Of a stretch of DNA of 64,000 bases, positions 19,360-64,000 are shown one piece after another. The notes under the pieces are model-generated. The model did not search any database and was not told where the DNA came from. It worked only from the letters and a program-made list of their open reading frames with translations. A program made the position numbers and the translations under genes. Every line of letters begins with the position of its first letter. Positions within the stretch are counted from its first letter, which is position 1. Location: positions 26,553,237-26,617,236 of the forward strand of contig CM051001.1 in the NCBI GenBank assembly GCA_027704905.1, in the 5' to 3' direction. This stretch comes from Muraenolepis orangiensis (Eukaryota; Chordata; Actinopteri; Gadiformes; Muraenolepididae).

Positions 19360-21860
19360 ATTCATTTTGACTCTTTCAATAACAATACCAAAATACCGTT
19401 GTGGACCCACATGGCCACTACGTTCATCATATCTTGACGATATGGATAGTGCTTCGGTTTTTTTAAAGTCTTGGCAACCCACTTCCTATTGTGGCTGCGG
19501 GATTTTGGATACACAATGTTGTACCTAAGCTTGCCAGCATGCGTAGTAGCCTGCTCTCTACCAACATGGTAATTGTGGTCGATTGCGACCAACTGTGTTC
19601 GACAAACCATGCCACCATAGGAGAAGTGTTGCCGCTTTGGGGTGTACTTGAGCAGCAAGGAATGGTACACTTCCAGCTGTCCCGTGTGGCAAAACTTGGA
19701 CATGTGCCTGGTCTTTCATTAGCTTCTTTCATTAGTGTGCCAGGTTTTTCATTAGCTTCTTCTCTTGGACCACCTTCTGAAGGGCATCGTTCAACACGAA
19801 GCCATGATGTCTCCTTTCTGTCTCCCTCACTCAGAGGACCATGGTCGCACGCATGGAAGTGTTTCTTGTCATTCCAGGAGTGGATTCCTGCCATATGATA
19901 AATGACAGATTGATTTGAAGATTCCATTGAAGAAGTTTGTCGTTACCCTTTACCTTAGCAAGGGAAACCAGCTTTTTGATGACACTTTTCACCAGATGCC
20001 ATACATCGAATGGATGCATGATGTACGGATACTCTCATGATTTGACCTATGGTGTCGTTTGTTAGGAAGGATATCTTGATTTTGAAGTTGTTAATGGAAT
20101 CAAGACATTTCCTAAGACCCATGGGTTCCATAGCGTTTGGATTTTGAACAGTGGGATCAGCAGTGGATCATACACTGAACTCTACAATATAACCAGATGT
20201 GTCATCCATCAAGGTACACTATTTGTCACAGTGCCCAGGACTGTCGCAGCGGGTTAGCACCTGACATAACAATTTGTTCCTCTACTCCACTGAGATCATC
20301 TAAAATAGCTATCTGCATGGACAACCAGGTCTCGTTGACAACTGGGAACAAATACAGTTTTTGAATATTTTAAAATTGGGTTTTCCAAAATCTTGGCATG
20401 TTCAAATGATCTGCAATATCTTGGAGCCTGGTGTAAGTGTTACCAGAAAACAAGACTGCTGCAGATAGCAATACGTTGCCTGCCCCCATGTTGTTGAGGG
20501 TTGGTGGTGAAGGCCAAACGCTGTTACATCCAGCAGAGCATTTGGTTTTTACAATCATCCTAGAGCCAGATAACCACTAGATAACTAGATAACCACCAGA
20601 TAACCACTTCTGCAACACATCCTGGTTTCTGCCATTTATCAAAAAGCTCCACGATGGAGGACTCAAAAACAAGAGATTTTGTTTTCCGCAGGCTTGTCAG
20701 CCACAGGATCATTATTGATCATGTCTGGCTGTTCAGAGTCACTGTCCTCTGAGTCAGTTTCACCATCTGTAGAGAATGGCACAAAGTCTGGGTCATTACA
20801 CATCTCCTCCACCTCCTGAAGCCGCCACAAAATCACCAACCTAAACTTGTGAGTTATCGACTGTATTAACGATAACGGGGTCAGGACCATTCTGTTGCAC
20901 TACAGCTCGAGGAGCTTTCTCTGGGCGGGTTTTACCGACACTGGCATGACTGGTTGTAGCTGTTGCATAGGCATGGCCTTTGTTAATTGCCTGGACTATG
21001 AAGTCCATGTCAGTCTGCATTGATGAGTCTGAAAGAATAAAATAAATTGAATTGTATGAATAATACAACTAACATATACACTGTGTTAGTGACCTACACT
21101 GCACTGCAAGCAGACTTTTTTTGTCATGTGCTTTACTTAAATGATCATGTCATGACATGAAAACAGCAAAATGATATCTATTCTATTCTCAAGAGACCAA
21201 AGAATATTATCTGTGTACCAAATAAAATTAATACAAAATACAAAGGAATAACATAGCTAGTGTACATACATGAGAAAGATAAGGAATGATCCATGCATTT
21301 GCAACATGGTCCTGGGTGTACTGCCCCAGTTTGCATATCAATAGGTGGTGTGGTGTCCAGTTCCAAGTCTGTCGCTGAATCTTCATGTAGGCCTAGTGGA
21401 TAAGGAACTGTTTTTTCACCCTCCTCATTTTCCTGCCTAGGACCAGACTCATCATTTCTCGGAGGAGCTGAAAAACACAATAATTGTACATCAATGGCTG
21501 AATGCCGAAGCCATGGGGTAGGGCCTACTAACTACAAACGCCTGTTTTTTACTCACTTGTTTTCTGCTTCTTGACTCACTTCTCTTTCCTCTCTTGGCAC
21601 TGCTGAGGACTCGCTCTGTAGGGGTGTGTGCGTCACCGTCGGGCTGGGCAAAATACCTTGCAGTATTTTGCGATACAATACGGCATTGTGTGCGTCACCG
21701 TCGGGCTGGGCAAAATACCTTGCAGTATTTTTGCGATACAATACGGCATTGTGTCAACGCACAATGCACATGCCGAACAATCGTGAATGAATGCTAAAAT
21801 GGCGACTGCAGCGTGGTTGAGCACTGTTGATTTGGTCACGTGACGGAGGCCCTAAAGACA
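19360..21860 (-). pseudogene. Kolobok transposase, decayed
   Basis: Read 5' to 3' on the minus strand: a THAP-like N-terminus (MPYCIAKYCK near 21730, partly duplicated), an acidic linker (PFSTDGETDSEDSDSEQPD near 20780), then catalytic-region pieces. These are NVLLSAAVLFSGNTYTRLQD (near 20450), HPFDVWHLVKSVIKKLV (near 20000) and FCHTGQLEVYHSLLLKYTPK with the following DHNYHVGREQ (19690-19580). This order matches transposases of the Kolobok superfamily with THAP domains. Several stops and frameshifts separate the pieces, so it is not functional. Confidence 0.8.
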
Positions 21861-21911
21861 AAACAGTGAAAATTGCTTTTTCAAATGAGTGGCAATAAAA
21901 AAAGTATTCCT

Positions 21912-22250
21912 TTAAAGGTTTGATTCATAAAGTTTAGTTGATATAGATTCATTCATTATATAGTTAAAGGTTTGGTTCATAAAGTTGAGTTTATATAGAT
22001 TCATTCACTATATAGTTTAAAATATTTGGTTCATAAAGTTAAGTTTATATAGATTTATTCACTATATCGTTTAAAAGGTTTGGTTCATTAAGTTTAGTTT
22101 ATATAGATTCATTCACTATATAGTTAAAGGTTTGGTTCATAAAGTTGAGTTGATATGGATTAATTCACTATATAGTTAAAGGTTTGGTTCCGAAAGTAAA
22201 GTTTATATAGATCCCCTATATAGTTTAAAAGGTTTAGTTGATATCGATTT
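21912..22250. repeat. Tandem array, right part
   Basis: Continuation of the 15803-17095 array beyond the Kolobok insertion, with about five further degenerate units. Confidence 0.88.
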
Positions 22251-22394
22251 GTAAATATCCCCAGGTTTAATTATGCTTTTATTCATACACATCATACATG
22301 CATAACAAGCAGTATTCATAGGAGTTAAATAGATACTAATAACATAGCTTAGTTCTAACAAACAGGATGAACATCAAGGGACAAACAGCAGCTG

Positions 22395-22565
22395 CTGTCT
22401 CCCTGCTTGGCGAGGAGACGGCAGCAAACCTCTGGTGAAAGCTCCTCCTAGCCAAGTGTTGAGGTGTCCCTGAGCAAGACACCCTAACCCTGACTGCTCC
22501 TGACCCGCCGTCTCCTTGATGGCTGACACCACCGAGGGTGGATGAATGTGTGAATAACAATAATA
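22395..22565 (+). repeat. SINE 3' part
   Basis: Contains TGTCCCTGAGCAAGACACC and CGAGGGTGGATGAATGTGTG and ends in AATAATAAC-type repeats, as in tRNA-derived fish SINEs. No tRNA head is present. Confidence 0.6.
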
Positions 22566-23807
22566 ACAGTAGATCATAATTGGGCACAGATCTGAAAAAC
22601 ATGCAGAGAACGGATGTAAAGGATTCTGGTTCCTGAGCTAAAACACAACACAACACAACACAACAGACGACAGTCCAAAAGGAAGGCAACACCTGAAGAA
22701 AGGAGCAGTACTGGACCACATAGTGGCCAGGGGCCCCCGGACCACAAGGGGCCCCGGACCACAGGGGGGCTAGGGGGCCCCGGACCACAGGGGGGCTAGG
22801 GGCCCTCGACTACAGGGGGGCCCCCGGACCCCCCAGGTGAAGACTTACGCATACAGAGAGTCATGAAGCCTCATATTTGCCTCATATTTGTAGCAGAAAA
22901 CAAAAATTTAAGCACAGCGGATGGCTGGATCTTCTCAATCAAATCAAAATATGTAAATAAATAATTAAATACGTAAATTAATATGAATAAATATGAATAT
23001 GTAAATAAATAAATAAGCAAGTAAATATAAATATCAAAATGAATACAAATGTGCAAAGATAAATAAATATGCAAATACATATAAAATAAATCAATAAAAA
23101 AATAAATACATAAATATGTATTTTTGTGTAATTTTCCTTTCTGAATCTGAATTTGTCTCCAGTCTACTTTGGATGCAACAATTGTAAAGCGTTATTTTCA
23201 TCTGTCCCGACACAGCCTTGTGCTTTGGGCTTCATTATGTTGGTAAAGTCTTTCCCATTGTTCTCAACAAGAAAAATACAAAACATTAAATATGAATCCT
23301 CCGTCAACTAAAATCCCCTTCTTGAACAACCAGCCAGCTGCTGACCACCATCTGTCAGTTGGATTTGAAGTACTTCTTACAGTAGTTAAGTAGTTTCAAA
23401 TGTTTGTTTTCGACTCGTAGCGGTCGATATTCTCAAGAGAATGTTGACTCTATAGTTGTCGTCTTTTGGTATTTATAATACTCTCTACTACCATATATAC
23501 TCCATCTACACTCCATCTATACTCTATACTATTGGCTTCATTTCACCTACATATATATATATACTGTATATAAACTGACACTTATTTCTGTTTCTGTGTT
23601 TGTCCTAAAGCTTCCTACCCACCAGGCCACTTTTAAAGTTGGGTCGACTTTGGCGATACCCGACTGGTCTTGACCATAAATCTTGCCGTGGGGTCGCTGG
23701 TCCACTGACTAGACAAGACTGGGATCATGCGGGGGTCCAACGATGAAAACTCAAACGCAGTTTGGTGAGTTTTCAAAGAAGCATTCCAGCTTGTTGCTCC
23801 ATCACTG
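22566..23807. other. Intergenic DNA, no gene
   Basis: GGGGCCCCCGGACCACA-type short repeats occur at 22725-22835, and an AAATAAATATG-rich stretch at 22935-23120. Nothing else was recognised. Confidence 0.5.
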
Positions 23808-24475
23808 GTGTGAGGACCAGTTCTCCATCACCTGGTGTGAGGACCAGTTCTCCATCACCTGGTGTGAGGACCAGTTCTCCGGTATCAGAGGACCAGTTCT
23901 CCGGTATCAGAGGACCAGTTCTCCGGTATCAGAGGACCAGTTCTCCGGTATCAGAGGACCAGTTCTCCGGTATCAGAGGACCAGTTCTCCATCACCTGGT
24001 GTGAGGACCAGTTCTCCTGTATCAGAGGACCAGTTCTCCGGTATCAGAGGACCAGTTCTCCATCACCTGGTGTGAGGACCAGTTCTCTGGTATCAGAGGA
24101 CCAGTTCACCATTACTGGTGTGAGGACCAGTTCTCTGGTATCATCGGACAAGTTCACCATCACCTGGTGTGAGGACAAGTTCTCTAGTTTCAGAGGACCA
24201 GTTTGCCATTACTGGTGTGAGGACCAGCTCTCTGGTATCAGAGGACCAGTTCTCTGGTATCAGAGGACCAGTTCTCCGGTATCAGAGGACCAGTTCTCTG
24301 GTATCAGAGGACCAGTTCTCTGGTATCAGAGGACCAGTTCTCCGGTATCAGAGGACCAGCTCTCCGGTATCAGAGGACCAGCTCTCCGGTATCAGAGGAC
24401 CAGTTCTCCGGTATCAGAGGACCAGTTCTCCGGTATCAGAGGACCAGTTTTCCATCACTGGTGTCCAGAGGACAT
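23808..24475. repeat. 24-bp minisatellite downstream of rxfp1
   Basis: About 25 copies of AGGACCAGTTCTCCGGTATC(AG), mixed with a variant TCACCTGGTGTGAGGACCAG. The 24-bp period keeps long plus-strand frames open (SSPVSEDQFSGIRGPV repeats). These are not proteins. Confidence 0.93.
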
Positions 24476-24952
24476 AGTTCTTGTAGAAACTGTAGCAGTT
24501 GTTGTTGTTGAATACTCAACTGACCTTGCATCCTATTGGTCGTTCTTGATCTTCGGCTAATGCCAGCTTATCTCTAAACCCAGTCTCAGACCCCCCACAC
24601 TACGTGAGTTGGTCCGAGAACATGAAACAGGTCTGAACAAATCATTACCCCTACCACCATGGAAATCACACTACACAACAATCAGAGCCAGAATCTGTTT
24701 CCCTGCCTACATATCTACCTGCTTACCTGTCTACCTCTCTACCTGCCTACCTGTGGACCTCAGCCCTGATCACATGAAGGTTCCTCCCCACTAAGGAAGC
24801 CTAGTGGGGAGGAACCTTGATGTGTAGTGAGTGTGTGAGACAGCTGATGCTGCTTCATGATCCAGTAACTTGTTTATAAATCTTGTCCCATTTGCTCCGT
24901 TTGCACCAAGAGCCCCAGGAGTCGGCCTGGCCACAGGACGTTTCAGGAGGTC

Positions 24953-61278
<36,326 letters not shown>

Positions 61279-61334
61279 CTGAAACACATGAACACATGAA
61301 CACATGAACACATGAACAAATGCACACATGAACA

Positions 61335-62468
61335 AACATGGAGGAGGTAATGGAGGGGGTGATGGAGGGGGTGATGGAAGAGGTGATGGAGGAGGTGTTG
61401 GTGGAGGAGGTGATGGAGGAGGTGATGCAGGGGGTGATGGAGGAGGTGATGGAAGAGGTGATGGAGGAGGTGTTGGTGGAGGAGGTGATGGAGGAGGTGA
61501 TGTAGGGGGTGATGGAGGAGGTGATGGAAGAGTTGATGGAGGAGGTGATGGATGGGGTGATGGAAGAGGTGATGGAGGAGGTGATGGAAGAGTTGATGGA
61601 GGAGGTGGTGGAGGAGGTGTTGGTGGAGGAGGTGATGGAGGGGGTGGTGGTGGAGGAGGTGATGGAGGGGGTGATGGAAGAGGTGGTGGAAGAAGTGATG
61701 GAAGAGGTGGTGGAGGAGGTGATGGTGTAGTTGATGGAGGAGGTGGTGGAGGAGGTGATGGTGCAGGTGATGGAGGAGGTGGTGGAGGTGATGGTGGTGG
61801 AGGAGTTGATGGAGGAGGTGATGGTGGTGGTGCAGGTGATGGAGGAGGTGATGGAGGAGGTAGTGGAGGAGGAGGTGACGGAGGAGGTGATGGTCGAGGT
61901 GGAGGAGGAGGTGATGGTTGAGGTGGTGGAGGAGGTGATGAGGAGGTGGTTGAGGAGGTGATGGTTGAGGTGATGGAGGAGGTGTTGGAGGAGGTGATTG
62001 TCGAGGTGGTGGAAGAGGTGATGGGGGAGGTGGTTGAGGAGGTGATGGGGAGGTGGTTGAGGAGGTGATGGGGAGGTGGTTGAGGAGGTGATGGGGGAGG
62101 TGGTTGAGGAGGTGATGGGGAGGTGGTTGAGAAGGTGGTGGAGGTGATGGGGAGTGTTGAGGAGGTGATGGGGGAGGTGGTGGAGGAGGTGATGGGGAGG
62201 TGGTTGAGGAGGTGATGGTTGAGGTGATGGTTGAGGTGATGGAGGAGGTGATGGAGGAGGTGTTGGAGGAGGTGATGGAGGAGGTGATGGTCGAGGTGGT
62301 GGAGGAGGTGATGGGGGAGGTGGTTGAGGAGGTGTTGGAGGAGGTGATGGAGGAGGTGGTGGAAGAGGTGATGGAGGAGGTGGTTGAGGAGGTGATGGTT
62401 GAGGTGGTTGAGAAGGTGGTGGAGGTGATGGGGGAGGTGTTTGAGGAGGTGGTGGAGGTGATGGTGCT
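61335..62468. repeat. GGAGGTGATGGA minisatellite
   Basis: Over 1.1 kb of 12-15-bp units (GATGGAGGAGGT, GGTGGTTGAGGA). Frames of GGGDGGGDG or VMEEVMEEV type stay open because the units are multiples of three; they are not proteins. Confidence 0.95.
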
Positions 62469-62578
62469 TTCTTCTGTGTGAGGCTGATATAGGCCAGTAT
62501 GATTTTATTATATTATAATATTATATTATATTATATGGTTAGATTTATATTATAAATATATTATAAAAATGTTATATT

Positions 62579-63118
62579 ATCCATCCATCCATCGTCTACC
62601 GCTTATCCGTGATCGGGTCGCGGAGGTAGCAGCTTCAGCAGGGGACTCCAAACTTCCCTCTCCCTGGCAACATGGACCAGCTCTGACTGGGGGATCCCGA
62701 GGCGTTCCCAGGCCAGTGTGGAGATGTAATCACCCCACCTGTACCTCGGTCTGCCCCGTGGTCTCCTCCCAGCTGGATGTGCCTGGAAAACTTCCATCGG
62801 GAGGCGACCAGGAAGCATCCTTACTAGATGCCCGAACCACCTCAACTGGCTCCTTTCTACGCGAAGGAGCAGCGGCTCTACTCCGAGTCTCTCACGAGTG
62901 ACTGAGCTTCTCACCCTATCCCTCAGGGAGATACCAGCCACCCTGCAGAGGAAACTCATTTTGGCCGCTTGTATTCGCGATCTGGTCTTTTAGGTCATTA
63001 CCCATTGTTCATGGCCATAGGTGAGGGTAGGAACGAGGACTGATCGATAGATCGAGAGCTTTGCCTTCTGGCTCAGCTCTCTTTTGGTTACAACGGTGCG
63101 GTAAAGTGCACATGTTAT
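62579..63118 (-). mobile_element. 5'-truncated RTE/Rex3-like LINE
   Basis: A minus-strand frame at 62959-62603 reads RSQLRWFGHLVRMLPGRLPM, RRPRGRPRYRWGDYISTLAW and SPLLKLLPPRPDHG. This is the extreme C-terminus of RTE-clade LINEs such as Rex3. It ends with GATGGATGGATGG repeats (plus strand CATCCATCCATC), the known Rex3-type tail. Confidence 0.88.
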
Positions 63119-63400
63119 ATTATAATATGCTATATTATATTAAATGGTTATATAATATAATATTAAACTATACTATATTAAAATATACTATGCTATATTA
63201 GATGGTTATATTATATTATTACATTATATTATAGTATACTATATGGTAATATTATATTATCCTGGTAGTATATTGTTGTAGTATATATATATATTATATT
63301 ATATGTATATACCGTATATTATTTGATATGGTTATATTATATTATATTAACTATATTATATTGTATTGTATATATTATTAGCTTTGCTCTGAGTGGGAAA
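63119..63400. other. AT-rich DNA, no gene
   Basis: TATATTATATTA-type sequence only. Confidence 0.8.
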
Positions 63401-63477
63401 AAGACATTTTCTAAAAAGGTCCTACAGAAACGCATAAACGTAATTCACGTAAAAACGTAATTCACGTAAAAACGTAA

Positions 63478-64000
63478 CGTAACCCATTGACTTAATGTTG
63501 AGTTAATGATGAGTTAATTTTTAGTTAATGTTGAGTGAATGTCAAGTTAATGTTGAGTTAATATTACATTAATGTTGAGTTAATGTTAAGTTAATGACGA
63601 GTTAGTGTTGAGTTAATGTTAAGTTAATGACGAGTTAGTGTTGAGTTAATGTAGAGTTAGTGTTGCGTTAATGACGAGTTAGTGTTGAGTTAATGTAGAG
63701 TTAATGACGAGTTAGTGTTGAGTTAATGTAGAGTTAATGACGAGTTAGTGTTGAGTTAATGTTAAGTTAATGACGAGTTAGTGTTGAGTTAATGTAGAGT
63801 TAGTGTTGAGTTAATGACGAGTTAGTGTTGAGTTAATGTAGAGTTAGTGTTGAGTTAATGACGAGTTAGTGTTGAGTTAATGTAGAGTTAATGACGAGTT
63901 AGTGTTGAGTTAATGTAGAGTTAGTGTTGAGTTAATGACAAGTTAGTGTTGAGTTAATGTAGTTAGTGTTGAGTTAATGTAGAGTTAATGACGAGTTAGT
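63478..64000. repeat. 17-bp-type minisatellite running off the window
   Basis: GAGTTAATGTTGAGTTAATG and GACGAGTTAGTGTTGAGTTA units with higher-order periods of about 35 and 52 bp, continuing past the window end. Confidence 0.93.

Larger units (their letters stand above)
17096..21911. mobile_element. Kolobok-type DNA transposon, 4.8 kb, TTAA target duplication
   Basis: The ends are inverted: AGGAATACTTT at 17096 and AAAGTATTCCT ending at 21911. Each is flanked by TTAA (17092-17095 and 21912-21915), the Kolobok target duplication. The minus strand carries a decayed transposase with a THAP-like start. The plus strand carries a separate gene with a P2X7 C-terminal-type domain. A solo Gypsy LTR (18083-18660) is inserted. 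The element split a pre-existing tandem array. A deleted relative lies inverted at 32880-34768. Confidence 0.88.

Noticed and set aside
22336..22788. 150-codon minus-strand ORF
   Set aside because: Runs over a SINE fragment and GGGGCCC-type short repeats; no domain and no splice support.
23743..24560. Long repeat ORFs (SSPVSEDQFSGIRGPV)
   Set aside because: 24-bp minisatellite read in frame. Several frames are open at once, as expected for a repeat and not a gene.
61328..62481. Gly/Asp-rich and Val/Met/Glu-rich ORFs resembling silk or collagen-like proteins
   Set aside because: Products of a 12-15-bp minisatellite whose period is a multiple of three; no start context, splice or conservation evidence.

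Overview
This 64 kb window is vertebrate nuclear DNA, almost certainly from a ray-finned (teleost) fish. The genes have GT-AG introns and encode animal proteins. The transposons are of types common in teleosts: L2-type LINE tails, a Rex1/CR1-like LINE, a Rex3/RTE-like LINE end, tRNA-derived SINEs, Kolobok, pogo and hAT elements, and a chromodomain Gypsy. The species cannot be read from the sequence. The very high minisatellite content fits a tandem-repeat-rich fish genome.

Three protein-coding genes were reconstructed exon by exon, and all intron phases agree. ppid (cyclophilin 40, plus strand, 10 exons, 3091-8286, 372 codons) meets etfdh (electron transfer flavoprotein-ubiquinone oxidoreductase, minus strand, 13 exons, 8489-15582, 620 codons) tail to tail, about 200 bp apart. 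rxfp1 (relaxin family peptide receptor 1, minus strand, 24953-61278) follows with 17 exons covering the LDLa module, linker, LRR domain and 7TM domain. Only its signal-peptide exon is missing, presumably beyond position 64000. The order rxfp1 > etfdh > < ppid is the known vertebrate arrangement (human 4q32.1), which supports all three identifications. The three proteins do not share a pathway: ppid is an Hsp90 co-chaperone, etfdh feeds electrons from fatty-acid and amino-acid oxidation to ubiquinone, and rxfp1 is a hormone receptor.

Layout. 1-3090: AT-rich DNA, L2-type repeats in inverted orientation, perfect heat-shock elements, and the repeated ppid promoter. 3091-8380: ppid, with a decayed LINE in intron 1 and minisatellites in introns 2, 3, 4 and 8. 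8380-15800: etfdh, with minisatellites at two of its splice sites, an array of CACGTG E-boxes in an intron, and an NRF-1/CRE/CCAAT-like promoter. 15800-22250: a tandem array split by a LINE fragment and by a 4.8 kb Kolobok transposon, which itself holds a solo Gypsy LTR. 22250-24950: intergenic, with a 24-bp array. 24953-61278: rxfp1, many of whose introns are mostly tandem repeats or nested transposons. The largest nest is a Gypsy chromovirus-type element (39995-46695) containing an intact 3.2 kb LINE. A near-identical LINE copy lies at 54873-58101. 61279-64000: first rxfp1 intron in the window (Gly/Asp-type array, RTE end, 17-bp-type array).

The most notable signals are: (i) minisatellites that contain or abut splice sites in all three genes; (ii) the same 40-bp minisatellite in opposite orientation in two rxfp1 introns, able to form a long intronic duplex around five exons; (iii) a Kolobok transposon with a second gene of P2X7 C-terminal-domain type and a deleted sister copy; (iv) thirteen CACGTG motifs in and beside an etfdh intronic array; and (v) a very recent LINE with an uninterrupted 981-codon ORF. 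No bacterial-type system (CRISPR, operon, phage) is present.
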